Positions 1-7,769 of a stretch of DNA of 21,319 bases are shown piece by piece. Source of the stretch: Solimonas sp041612095 (GTDB lineage Bacteria > Pseudomonadota > Gammaproteobacteria > Nevskiales > Nevskiaceae); the NCBI GenBank assembly GCA_041612095.1, contig JBFJJW010000023.1, positions 1 to 21,319 of the forward strand. The letters run 5' to 3'. Made by a program: the position numbers and the translations under genes. How positions within the stretch are numbered: the stretch's first letter is position 1; each line of letters opens with the position of its first letter. Under the pieces are notes generated by a model. The model made no database searches. It was not told the origin of the DNA and saw nothing but the letters and a program-made list of their open reading frames with translations.

Positions 1-708
1 GCCGTCGGCACCGAAGCGCCGGTCGCGGTCGTGGCCCCCGCCGCGCCGGCGGAAGCCGTCGAAGCCGCCGAAGTGCCGGCCGATGCAGCGTCTGATGACG
101 AGCGCGGGAGCGATGATGCCGACACGTCATTGCCGAGCGAGGATACGGCCGCCTACGAGGCCGCAGAGGAACCGATCGCGGCAATGGACGAAACCGATGC
201 GCGTTCCGAGCCTGAGAGCGCCGTCGCACCGACACCCGCGCCGGCCCCTGCGCCAGCCGTTGCTGCCGCACCCAAGCCAGCGCCGGCAGTCGCGAGCAAA
301 CCCGCCGCCAAGCCGGCGCCCAAGGCCCCGGCCATCGCCGGTGGCGGCACCTCAGCGCCGCGCCTGGGCAGCAATTCCAATGCCCCAGCTCCCACCTGGT
401 GGGGGCAGTCCGCTCCAGGCGAACTGGGCCTGGTCTATGCCGGATCGGCCGCCTATGAGCGCGCCATCGTGCTGATGTTCGATGGCGACTTCAGTAGCGC
501 CGCCAATGCCGGCAAGCGCATCCGTGTCAGCAATGCTGCGGGCAAGACCGTTTCCGGCAGCTGGTCGGTCAGCGAGAAGAATCCGCGCATGCTGCTGTTC
601 AAGGTTGATAACCCGGGCACCTACACGGTAAGCCTCAACAGTGAGTTGAGTGATCGCGGCGGCCGCAAGCTGGGCCGCAATCAGCAAGGCCCCGTCACTG
701 TTCAATAG
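1..708 (+). CDS. Ala/Pro-rich protein with C-terminal Ig-like domain (5' partial)
   Basis: The reading frame is open from the first base, so the gene is cut at its 5' end; 235 residues remain. The first 120 or so are Ala/Pro/Glu-rich low complexity, including alternating AP repeats and Lys-Pro-Ala stretches typical of a flexible periplasmic or envelope linker. A compact domain follows, from about residue 130 to the end. It has alternating hydrophobic strands and a tail reading YTVSLNSELSDRGGRKLG. That pattern resembles SbsA/Big_5-type bacterial Ig-like domains, where a Tyr-Thr-Val strand is followed by Asp-x-x-Gly-x-x-Leu. No catalytic motif is visible. The stop lies 13 bases before the next gene, so the two may be co-transcribed. 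A role as an envelope-anchored or exported structural protein is inference; the true N-terminus and any signal peptide are outside the window. Confidence 0.65.
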   Translation, partial: AVGTEAPVAVVAPAAPAEAVEAAEVPADAASDDERGSDDADTSLPSEDTAAYEAAEEPIAAMDETDARSEPESAVAPTPAPAPAPAVAAAPKPAPAVASKPAAKPAPKAPAIAGGGTSAPRLGSNSNAPAPTWWGQSAPGELGLVYAGSAAYERAIVLMFDGDFSSAANAGKRIRVSNAAGKTVSGSWSVSEKNPRMLLFKVDNPGTYTVSLNSELSDRGGRKLGRNQQGPVTVQ

Positions 709-721
709 GCGGACCGCTTCC

Positions 722-1486
722 ATGGCAACCCAACTGTTTGACCTGACCGGGCGGATCGCACTGGTAACCGGCGCTTCGCGTGGCATCGGCGAGGCGACCG
801 CGCGATTGCTGGCTGAGCAAGGTGCGCATGTGGTGCTGTCTTCGCGCAAGGCCGAAGATCTCGAAAAAGTGCGGGCCAGCATACTGGCCAGCGGCGGCCA
901 GGCCACGGTCATGGCGGCGCACGCCGGCAACAGCAGCGACATCCAGCGGCTGATCGCCGACATCGATCAGCAGTTCGGCCGTCTCGACATTCTGGTCAAC
1001 AACGCGGCGACCAACCCCTACTTCGGCCACATCTCCGAAACCGACATGGGCATGGTGGACAAGACCTTGCAGGTCAACGTCCGCGGTTATTTCGAACTGT
1101 CTGCGCTGGCCAGCAAGCTGATGAAGAAGAACGGGCGCGGCGCCATCGTCAACATCGCCAGCATCAACGGCGTGCGGCCCGGCTGGTACCAGGGCATCTA
1201 CTCCATTACCAAGGGCGCCGTCATCAACATGACCCAGTCCTTTGCCAAGGAGTGCGCGCAATGGGGGATCCGCGTCAATGCGGTACTGCCCGGCCTGACG
1301 GATACCAAGTTCGCGTCCGCGTTGACCAAGAACGAAGAGATGCTGAAGACCTTCATGCCGCACATTCCCTTGGCAAGGGTCGCGCAGCCGGAGGAGATTG
1401 CACCGGCTGTGCTCTACCTCGTCGCCGACGCGTCCAGCTACGTCACCGGCACCACACTCGCCGTAGACGGCGGCTTTCTGTCCTGA
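722..1486 (+). CDS. SDR family NAD(P)-dependent oxidoreductase
   Basis: A 254-residue classical short-chain dehydrogenase/reductase, the usual family length. The cofactor loop TGASRGIG is at residues 16-23 and NNAA at 93-96. The catalytic set is Asn119, Ser147 (in NIASING), Tyr160 and Lys164 (YSITK). Arg42 after the second strand suggests a preference for NADP(H). The C-terminal GTTLAVDGG signature closes the fold. An upstream in-frame start at 650 would add 24 residues overlapping the preceding gene; the ATG at 722 places the Rossmann motif at the normal distance and is preferred, although no strong Shine-Dalgarno is seen. It probably oxidises an alcohol or reduces a ketone or 3-ketoacyl substrate; which one cannot be told from sequence. 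It follows the preceding gene by 13 bases and converges on the exporter operon. Confidence 0.93.
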   Translation: MATQLFDLTGRIALVTGASRGIGEATARLLAEQGAHVVLSSRKAEDLEKVRASILASGGQATVMAAHAGNSSDIQRLIADIDQQFGRLDILVNNAATNPYFGHISETDMGMVDKTLQVNVRGYFELSALASKLMKKNGRGAIVNIASINGVRPGWYQGIYSITKGAVINMTQSFAKECAQWGIRVNAVLPGLTDTKFASALTKNEEMLKTFMPHIPLARVAQPEEIAPAVLYLVADASSYVTGTTLAVDGGFLS

Positions 1487-1491
1487 AGTGC

Positions 1492-1519
1492 CGGCGGCGC
1501 CGGTGGTCCGGCGCCGCCG
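1492..1519. terminator. GC-rich hairpin between convergent genes
   Basis: A perfect 12-bp stem (1492-1503 pairing with 1508-1519, core GGCGGCGCCGG) has a TGGT loop. It sits in the 39-base gap between the SDR stop and the permease stop. There is no T-run on either side, so it is probably a bidirectional hairpin terminator or 3'-end stabiliser rather than a canonical intrinsic terminator. Confidence 0.6.
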
Positions 1520-1525
1520 TACGTA

Positions 1526-2755
1526 CTACTCGTAGCGCAGTGCCTCGATCGGATCCAGCTGCGCGGCGCGGCGGGCCGGATACAAGCCAAAGACCACGCC
1601 CACGGCGGCACTGACGGCCACCGCATACAGGACCACGTCGAGGCGAATCAGCAGCGGCCACGAAAAGCTGGCGCTCAAGCGCTCCGCTATGCCGATGCCA
1701 AGCACGACACCGACCACGCCGCCCACCAGCGCCAGTACCAGCGCCTCGATCAGGAACTGCCAGAGAATATCTGCGGGGCGCGCGCCTACCGCCATGCGTA
1801 GGCCGATCTCGCGGGTACGCTCGGTCACTGACACCAGCATGATGTTCATCACGCCGATCCCGCCCACCAGCAGAGACACGGCAGCGATGGCGGCGAGCAA
1901 GGTAGTCAGGGTTTGCGTGCTGGCCTGGCGCGCACTGGCCAGTTCCTCGAGATTGCGCACCGAGAAATCATCCTCGCGTCCCTCGCGTATCCGGTGGCGA
2001 TCCCGCAGCAACGCGGTGATGTCGCGCTCGGTCCTCTGAGTCGATACGCCCGGCATTGCGCCTACGTAGATCGTGCCTGCAATGAACGCCTTGAGTCCGC
2101 CTTCCAGACGATCGGCAAATACGCGCACCGGCACCAGCACCGTGTCGTCGTAGTCCTCACCGAAGGCCGATTGCCCTTTGCTGGCCAGCACACCGATCAC
2201 CTCGAACGGCACATTGCGAATACGGATGGACTGACCGATCGGGTCCACGTATGGCCCGTAGAGTTTGTCGACCACCGTCTGCCCCAGCAGCGCCACCTTG
2301 GCGCCCGCGTCCTGATCCGCATCCGGCAGGCCGTGCCCGCGGGCGATCGACCAGTTGCGGATATGCAGATAGTCAGCCGTCACGCCGGCTATGCGTGTGG
2401 TCCAGTTCTGCTCGTCCGAAATGACCGAGGCACTGGTCCGCAGCTCCGGTGCCGCATAGCGTACGGACGGCAACTCGGTCTGTATCGCCCTCAGATCGTC
2501 CCAACTCAGGGTTGGCTGACTGCCGGCACCTCCGCGCGCGCCCCCAAAGCCGCTGGAGCCGGAGCGCACGACCAGCAGATTGGTGCCCATCGCGCTGAAC
2601 GTCTGCTCCACCTGCGCCTTGGCGCCCTCGCCTATCGAGACCATCGCGATCACGGCGGCTACGCCAATGATGATGCCCAGAGCCGTCAGCAGCGATCTGA
2701 GCCGATTCCGCGCCAGCGCCAGCAGGGCGGTACGCAACAATGCCCACAGATTCAT
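1526..2755 (-). CDS. ABC transporter permease, MacB/FtsX type
   Basis: A 409-residue membrane permease of the MacB-like (type VII) ABC class. The N-terminus has a cytoplasmic amphipathic stretch and one membrane helix (LLTALGIIIGVAAVIAMVSI, about residues 22-41), followed by the conserved GEGAKAQV segment. A large periplasmic domain (about 50-270) follows, with a Gly-rich loop near residues 65-80. The C-terminal FtsX domain has three further helices, the motif ERTREIGLRMAVGA, and the family ending PARRAAQLDPIEALRYE. Such permeases do not move substrate through the membrane. They use ATP-driven mechanotransmission to push periplasmic substrates through an outer-membrane exit duct. The ATG overlaps the ATPase stop as ATGA, so this is the last gene of a translationally coupled operon. 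Unlike E. coli MacB, the ATPase is a separate polypeptide, as in Bacillus YknYZ. Confidence 0.93.
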   Translation of the reverse strand: MNLWALLRTALLALARNRLRSLLTALGIIIGVAAVIAMVSIGEGAKAQVEQTFSAMGTNLLVVRSGSSGFGGARGGAGSQPTLSWDDLRAIQTELPSVRYAAPELRTSASVISDEQNWTTRIAGVTADYLHIRNWSIARGHGLPDADQDAGAKVALLGQTVVDKLYGPYVDPIGQSIRIRNVPFEVIGVLASKGQSAFGEDYDDTVLVPVRVFADRLEGGLKAFIAGTIYVGAMPGVSTQRTERDITALLRDRHRIREGREDDFSVRNLEELASARQASTQTLTTLLAAIAAVSLLVGGIGVMNIMLVSVTERTREIGLRMAVGARPADILWQFLIEALVLALVGGVVGVVLGIGIAERLSASFSWPLLIRLDVVLYAVAVSAAVGVVFGLYPARRAAQLDPIEALRYE

Positions 2756-3465
2756 GAGACCGCTCCGGGCACAGCCAGCAGCGGCTGCCGGCGCTCGTCG
2801 GCGATCACGCGGCCGTCACGCATGACGATGCTGCGCGCGGCGTATGCGGCAATATCCGCCTCATGGGTCACCAGCATCACGGTCATACCGGTGCGCCCCA
2901 GGCTCTGCAGCAAGGCCATGACCTCGATGCTGGTCGCAGTATCGAGATTGCCGGTGGGCTCATCCGCCAGAATCAATTTCGGGGAGTTGACCAGGGCTCG
3001 CGCAATCGCCACCCGTTGCTGCTGTCCACCGGACAGCTGGCTCGGCGTATGGTCCAGACGCTGACCCAGGCCAACCTGCTCCAGCGCCCGTCGCGCGCGC
3101 CGCCGGCGCTCGGCCGCAGGAACACCGGCATACAGCAATGGCAACTCCACGTTCTCTACGGCGCGCGTGCGCGGCAGCAGATTGAAGCTCTGAAAGACAA
3201 ACCCGAGGGTGCGGTTGCGCACGCTGGCAAGCTGCTCGCGTGTGAGCTGAGCGACATCAGTGCCATCAAGGTGATAGCGCCCACTGTCGGGGCGATCCAG
3301 GCATCCGAGCACGTTCATCAGCGTCGACTTTCCTGAGCCTGAGGCGCCCATCACCGCGACGAACTCGCCGGCCTCGACCGCCAGACTCACACCCGCCAGC
3401 GCGTGCACATCGGCATCACCCATGCGATAGGTGCGCGTAAGGTCCTGCAGTTCGAGCAAGGCCAT
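2752..3465 (-). CDS. ABC transporter ATP-binding protein, MacB/LolD type
   Basis: A 237-residue nucleotide-binding subunit with every ABC motif intact: Walker A GASGSGKST at 40-48, the Q-loop at Gln92, the signature LSGGQQQR at 144-151, Walker B with LILADEPTGNLD at 164-175, and a switch histidine in VTHEAD. The VFQSFNLLPRTRAVENVELPL segment is typical of the MacB/LolD/FtsE-like group. It powers the adjacent permease from the cytoplasmic face. Its start codon shares one base with the adaptor stop (TGATG) and its stop overlaps the permease start (ATGA), so the three genes are tightly coupled. The substrate (macrolide, lipopeptide, toxin or other) cannot be inferred from the ATPase. Confidence 0.95.
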   Translation of the reverse strand: MALLELQDLTRTYRMGDADVHALAGVSLAVEAGEFVAVMGASGSGKSTLMNVLGCLDRPDSGRYHLDGTDVAQLTREQLASVRNRTLGFVFQSFNLLPRTRAVENVELPLLYAGVPAAERRRRARRALEQVGLGQRLDHTPSQLSGGQQQRVAIARALVNSPKLILADEPTGNLDTATSIEVMALLQSLGRTGMTVMLVTHEADIAAYAARSIVMRDGRVIADERRQPLLAVPGAVS

Positions 3466-4706
3466 CAGAACATGCGGCCGCGCGGAGCCGATGGCACGGA
3501 ATCGGCATCGGCGTTGCTGACCAGATCGGTCACGACCTGATCGCCCACATGTAAGGAACCACTGACGATCTCGGTTTTGGATCCGTCGCTGATCCCGGTC
3601 ACGACCTCCACGGCTTCGAGACTGCCGCCGCGCAGCACCCAGATGAGCCGACTGGTGCGGTCCCGGCGCTCGCTACCGTCGCGACCATTGCCGCGGGCGG
3701 CAGGCGCTGCGGCTGTGACGGAACCGTCTGCCGCGGTCGCCGGCGGGCGAAAGCGCAGGGCCGCATTCGGCACGCGCAGCACGTTGTCGCGCTGCGCGTG
3801 GATGAAGCTGACGTTGGCCGTCATTCCAGGCTTCAATTTCAGATCCGGATTCTCGACATTGATGACGGCGTCATAGGTCACGACGTTCTGCACCACGGTG
3901 GCGACATCACGCACCTGGCGGACCGTGCCTCTGAAGCGTTCCCCCGGATAGGCGTCGACCGTGAAGCTGGTCGGCATGCCGGCCTTGATGCGGCCTACGT
4001 CGGACTCCGACACGCTGGTATTGACCTGCATCTGGCGCAGGTCCTGGGCGATCGTGAACAGCACCGGCGCCTGCAAGGAAGCAGCCACAGTCTGGCCGAC
4101 GTCGACGCTGCGCGAGATGATGACGCCGTCGGTCGGCGAGACGATGCGGGTATAGGCCAGATTGGTTTCGGCGCGCGTCAGTGCCGCGCGGGCCTGTGTC
4201 ACCCCCGCCCGCGCCGACAGCACCCCGGCCTCGGCGGCCTCCGCAGTTGCGGCTGCGGTCTCTGCCTCGCCTTTCGACAGCAGGCCGGTAGCGGCCAGCT
4301 CCCTGGCACGATCCGCTTGCCGGCGCGCATCACGCGCCTGCACCTGGGCGCGCACGAGTTCGGCCTGCGCGGCCTGCAGATTGGCCAGCGACTGTTGCGA
4401 CTCGGCCTCAAACAGGCGCGGATCGATCGTGGCAATCAGCTGGCCCTTGCTGACCTGGGTATTGAAGTCCGCAAACAGCTCCTGCACGCGGCCGCTGACC
4501 TGGCTGCCCACCTCGACAGTAACCAGCGCCGACAAGGTCCCGGTAGCGGTTACGCGGGCGCTGAGGTCACCGCGATCGACTTCAGCGGTCAGATACTCCG
4601 GCGCGGCGGCGGTTCCGCTCCCCAGGCGCCAAACCACGATCGCAACCACGACCGCCCCGGCGACCAGCCATACCCAGGGACGTTGCAACAGGACTTCAGG
4701 TTTCAT
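3465..4706 (-). CDS. Periplasmic adaptor (membrane fusion protein), MacA-like
   Basis: A 413-residue HlyD/RND-type adaptor for the MacB-like ABC pair. A single N-terminal membrane anchor at about residues 11-27 is followed by the first half of a lipoyl domain (VEVGSQVSGRVQEL). A long Ala/Arg/Gln-rich coiled-coil hairpin spans about 100-190, then comes the second lipoyl half with TRIVSPTDGVIISR, beta-barrel and membrane-proximal domains, and a variable Ala/Arg-rich insertion near residues 330-350. The adaptor should bridge the permease to an outer-membrane TolC-type channel, but no such gene lies in this operon. A GTG at 4790 would add 28 residues ahead of the anchor. I prefer the ATG at 4706 because the membrane helix then begins close to the N-terminus, as usual; neither start has a strong ribosome site. 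First gene of the operon. Confidence 0.92.
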   Translation of the reverse strand: MKPEVLLQRPWVWLVAGAVVVAIVVWRLGSGTAAAPEYLTAEVDRGDLSARVTATGTLSALVTVEVGSQVSGRVQELFADFNTQVSKGQLIATIDPRLFEAESQQSLANLQAAQAELVRAQVQARDARRQADRARELAATGLLSKGEAETAAATAEAAEAGVLSARAGVTQARAALTRAETNLAYTRIVSPTDGVIISRSVDVGQTVAASLQAPVLFTIAQDLRQMQVNTSVSESDVGRIKAGMPTSFTVDAYPGERFRGTVRQVRDVATVVQNVVTYDAVINVENPDLKLKPGMTANVSFIHAQRDNVLRVPNAALRFRPPATAADGSVTAAAPAARGNGRDGSERRDRTSRLIWVLRGGSLEAVEVVTGISDGSKTEIVSGSLHVGDQVVTDLVSNADADSVPSAPRGRMF

Positions 4707-4870
4707 TGGAGAGGCCGTTCTTGTTCTTGCACCAGTAGTGCTCCTGGCGCGGAAGGGTTGACAGCCGCGCTCGGTACCGCGCCACGGCACGCGGGACCTT
4801 GGACCTCAGGGCTCGCGCCGCGTTCGCCCGGCTCGCTCTGCAAGATGCACATCGGTACACTCGCGCCCCC
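4707..4870. other. Divergent intergenic region, adaptor operon / uup
   Basis: This 164-base gap should hold promoters for both the leftward exporter operon and rightward uup. I found isolated elements (TTGACA at 4758-4763, TACACT at 4856-4861) but no well-spaced promoter pair and no convincing palindrome. The uup start lacks a Shine-Dalgarno sequence: the preceding bases are C-rich. Confidence 0.35.
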
Positions 4871-6742
4871 ATGCTCATCGGCCTCAAGAACGTCAGCCTC
4901 AGCGTCGGCAGCACCCAGCTGCTGGATCAGGTGCAGTTCGCGCTCGAAAGCCGCGAGCGCGTGTGCCTGATGGGCCGCAACGGCACGGGAAAGTCGACGC
5001 TGTTCAGGGTGCTGACCGGGCAGCAGGCAACCGATGGCGGCGAAGTGGTACGCACCAACGACATTCGCATCGGCTGCATGAACCAGGAGGTTCCGGCCAA
5101 TCAGGCAGGCGACGTCTACGATGTGGTGTCGCAGGGCCTGGGCGAGATCGGCGCCCTGGTCGCGCGCTTCCACCACCTGGCAGCCCACGCTACCAATGAT
5201 CTGACGGAGCTGGGCAAGGTTCAGGCGCGCATCGACGCGCTGGATGGCTGGGTACTGGAAAGCCGCATCCAATCGATCATCTCCCGACTCAAGCTGCCGG
5301 AGACAGCGCCGTTCTCGAGCCTGTCCGGGGGCCTGAAGCGCCGCGTGCTGCTTGGACAGGCTCTGGTCGCCGATCCCGATGTGCTGCTACTCGACGAGCC
5401 CACCAACCATCTCGATATTCCCAGCATCGCACTGCTGGAAGAGGTCCTGCTGCAATACCAGGGCGCGTTGCTGTTCATCAGCCATGATCGCGCCTTCGTG
5501 CGGCGACTGGCCACACGCGTCTGTGATCTGGATCGCGGCAAGCTCAGTTCCTGGGCCGGTGGCTACGACGCCTGGGTCACCGGCAAGGCCGAGGCACTGC
5601 ATGCCGAAGAACGCCAGAACGCCCTGTTCGACAAGAAGCTGGCCGAAGAAGAGGCCTGGATCCGCAAAGGGGTTGAAGCACGCCGTACGCGCAGCGCGGG
5701 CCGCGTCAAGGCGCTGCTGGCGCTGCGCGAGACCTTCCGCAACCGCCGCGACCGCGAGGGCGAGGCCAAGGTCGTGGCCCAGGAGGCCGAGCGCTCCGGC
5801 AAGCTGGTCGTGGAGGTCAATGGCGTAACCCAGCGGTACGGCGAGCAGACTGTCATCCGCAATTTCTCGGCGCTGATCCAGCGCGGAGAGAAGATCGGCC
5901 TGATCGGCGAGAACGGCGCCGGCAAGACCACGCTATTGCAGATCATGCTCGGCCGCCTAGCGCCCGATGCGGGCGATGTGCGCCTGGGCACCAAGCTGGA
6001 GCTGGGCTACTTCGACCAGATGCGCTCGCTGGTCGAAGAACAGACTTCGGTCGAAGCGATAGGCGGCGGCAAGGAGTTCGTCGAGATCAATGGCGTACGC
6101 AAGCACGTCATCACCTACTTGCAGGATTTTCTGTTCACGCCGGACCGTGCGCGCGTACCGGTGCGCGTGCTGTCGGGCGGCGAGCGCGCGCGTCTGCTGC
6201 TGGCGCGGATGTTTTCACGACCGTCCAATGTGCTGGTGCTCGACGAGCCGACCAATGATCTTGATCTGGAGACACTGGATCTGCTCGAGGAGCAGCTGAT
6301 CGAGTATCCGGGGACCGTGCTGCTGGTCAGCCATGACCGCGAGTTCCTGGATAACGTCGTTACCCGCAGCCTGGTGTTCGAAGGCGACGGCCGGATTGGC
6401 GACTATGTCGGTGGCTACGCGGACTGGCTGCGCCAGCGTGCGCTGCCGATCAACGCGCCACCTGCGCGGGCACCACAGATCAAGGCCGCGGCCGCGCCGG
6501 CGGCACTGGCGCCCACAGCCTCACGTCTGAACACCAAGGACCGCCGCGAACTCGATAGTCTTCCGGGCCGCATCGAGAAGCTGGAGGCCGAGCGCAATCG
6601 CCTGATCGCGCGCATGGGCGCTGAAGACTTCTACCAGCAAACACGCGAGGAACAGATGGCGGTCGAGCAACGCCTGGCCGCGATCGACAAGGACTTGAGC
6701 GCCGCTTACGCGCGCTGGGAAGCGCTCGAGGCCCTGCGCTGA
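4871..6742 (+). CDS. uup: ABC-F family ATPase Uup
   Basis: A 623-residue soluble protein with two ABC domains and no membrane segment. Domain 1 has Walker A GRNGTGKST (35-43), signature LSGGLKRR (151-158) and VLLLDEPTNHLD (171-182). Domain 2 has GENGAGKTT (346-354), LSGGERAR (434-441) and VLVLDEPTNDLD (454-465). The two are joined by a charged linker rich in Arg and Glu. The C-terminal part (about 553-623) is a coiled coil running from LNTKDRRELDSLPGR to ARWEALEALR. This matches the C-terminal DNA-binding domain that distinguishes Uup from EttA, YbiT and YheS. Family members act on ribosomes or branched DNA intermediates, and uup loss in E. coli raises precise transposon excision. A TTG at 4799 would add 24 residues; the ATG at 4871 fits the family N-terminus. 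Confidence 0.93.
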   Translation: MLIGLKNVSLSVGSTQLLDQVQFALESRERVCLMGRNGTGKSTLFRVLTGQQATDGGEVVRTNDIRIGCMNQEVPANQAGDVYDVVSQGLGEIGALVARFHHLAAHATNDLTELGKVQARIDALDGWVLESRIQSIISRLKLPETAPFSSLSGGLKRRVLLGQALVADPDVLLLDEPTNHLDIPSIALLEEVLLQYQGALLFISHDRAFVRRLATRVCDLDRGKLSSWAGGYDAWVTGKAEALHAEERQNALFDKKLAEEEAWIRKGVEARRTRSAGRVKALLALRETFRNRRDREGEAKVVAQEAERSGKLVVEVNGVTQRYGEQTVIRNFSALIQRGEKIGLIGENGAGKTTLLQIMLGRLAPDAGDVRLGTKLELGYFDQMRSLVEEQTSVEAIGGGKEFVEINGVRKHVITYLQDFLFTPDRARVPVRVLSGGERARLLLARMFSRPSNVLVLDEPTNDLDLETLDLLEEQLIEYPGTVLLVSHDREFLDNVVTRSLVFEGDGRIGDYVGGYADWLRQRALPINAPPARAPQIKAAAAPAALAPTASRLNTKDRRELDSLPGRIEKLEAERNRLIARMGAEDFYQQTREEQMAVEQRLAAIDKDLSAAYARWEALEALR

Positions 6743-6748
6743 GGCCAC

Positions 6749-6782
6749 TCGGCAGCGTCGGCACGGGGCCGATCGCTGCCGA
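6749..6782. terminator. Hairpin between uup and the convergent SDR
   Basis: An inverted repeat has a 9-bp outer stem (TCGGCAGCG at 6749-6757, CGCTGCCGA at 6774-6782) and a 5-bp inner stem (TCGGC 6758-6762, GCCGA 6768-6772) with a one-base bulge and a short loop. It fills most of the 49-base gap between convergent stops. No T-run follows on either strand; a bidirectional terminator is the likely role. Confidence 0.6.
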
Positions 6783-6791
6783 CTCAAGGCC

Positions 6792-7625
6792 TCAGCTCAT
6801 CGACTTACGCGTCGCCCAGATCACCAGTCTCTGGTAGCTGCTCGGCAACAGGCGCACCATCAGATCCAGCGCCACCGCGTCGGGGCCCACCAGCACGCGC
6901 CGCTGGTTCTTTTCTACCGCCCGAATGATGATGCGGGCTGCCTTGTTGGCCGTGGTGATGAAGTTCTTCTCGAACTTCGCGGTGGCCTCCTTCTGATCCA
7001 AGCCCAGACTGGCGATGCTGCTATCCAGGCGCGCCGCCTTGGCGATGTTGGTCTTGATGCCGCCCGGATGGACGCTGGTGGCACTGACGCCGCAGTTCTC
7101 CATGTCCAGCTCCTGGCGCAGCGATTCGGTGAAGCCGCGGACCGCAAACTTTGCGGCGTTGTAGGCGCTCTGTGAGGGAATGCCGACCAGCCCGAAGACG
7201 CTGGAGGTATTGATGATGTGGCCCTCGCCCGCCTTCTTCAAATGCGGCAGGAACGCCTTCGTCCCATACACCACTCCCCAGAAGTTGATGTTCATCAACC
7301 ACTCGAAGTCCTCATAGCGCATGCCGTCTATCGTGGCGCCGAGGGCGACACCGGCATTGTTGAACACAAGGTTCACCTTGCCGTGATCAGCTGCAACGCG
7401 ATCAGCCCAGCCGTAGACTGCCTCGCGGTTGGCCACATCCACGCGCTGATGCGTCACCTTGACGCCGCTATTGCTGACCAGGCGCGCAGTTTCCTCAAGC
7501 CCCGCCTCGTTGACGTCTGACAGCGCCAGATGACAGCCGCGCTGTGCCAGCTCGACGGCCAGCTCGCGGCCCATGCCCGAACCCGCTCCGGTAATGGCCG
7601 CGACCTTGTTGTTGAAGTCTTTCAT
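6792..7625 (-). CDS. SDR family oxidoreductase, NAD-type, in BVMO operon
   Basis: A 277-residue short-chain dehydrogenase. Motifs: TGAGSGMG at 12-19, Asp36 at the end of the second strand (favouring NAD(H)), NNAG at 88-91, Asn113, Ser141 (in NTSSVFG), Tyr154 and Lys158 (YNAAK). The start MKDFNNKVAAITGAG matches the common N-terminus of this subgroup. The ATG at 7649 and TTG at 7652 would add eight or nine residues and cannot be ruled out. The C-terminal half carries RRVLVGPDAVALDLMVRLLP, typical of membrane-associated SDRs found beside flavin monooxygenases. It lies 144 bases downstream of the monooxygenase on the same strand. It could supply the ketone for that enzyme by oxidising an alcohol, or act on its product; this pathway reading is inference. 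Confidence 0.92.
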   Translation of the reverse strand: MKDFNNKVAAITGAGSGMGRELAVELAQRGCHLALSDVNEAGLEETARLVSNSGVKVTHQRVDVANREAVYGWADRVAADHGKVNLVFNNAGVALGATIDGMRYEDFEWLMNINFWGVVYGTKAFLPHLKKAGEGHIINTSSVFGLVGIPSQSAYNAAKFAVRGFTESLRQELDMENCGVSATSVHPGGIKTNIAKAARLDSSIASLGLDQKEATAKFEKNFITTANKAARIIIRAVEKNQRRVLVGPDAVALDLMVRLLPSSYQRLVIWATRKSMS

Positions 7626-7701
7626 GTGTTCAGTACTCGTTATCGGCATCAAAATGGGGATCGGTCGCCCAGCAAGGGTTCACGCAGCACGGTCAACATC
7701 G

Positions 7702-7719
7702 GCCCGCTCTGCAGCGGGC
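7702..7719 (-). other. Small hairpin in the BVMO-SDR gap
   Basis: A 7-bp perfect stem (GCCCGCT / AGCGGGC, four-base loop) lies in the 144-base gap between the monooxygenase stop and the downstream SDR start. There is no T-run on the leftward transcript. It may be a processing or stability element setting relative expression of the two genes, or chance in GC-rich DNA. Confidence 0.3.
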
Positions 7720-7769
7720 AGAGCTTGCGCAGTGTGCTCAGCGGGACCCTCGCTGGCGATGGTTCAGTT

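Noticed and set aside
230..330. Repetitive Ala/Pro codons considered as a DNA repeat or CRISPR-like array
   Set aside because: The repetition is at the protein level (low-complexity linker); there is no regular DNA unit or spacer.
1913..3064. A 383-codon open frame on the plus strand
   Set aside because: It is opposite the permease and ATPase genes and has no recognisable domain.
3798..4970. A 390-codon open frame on the plus strand
   Set aside because: It is antisense to the adaptor gene and overlaps the start of uup in another frame; no motif is seen.
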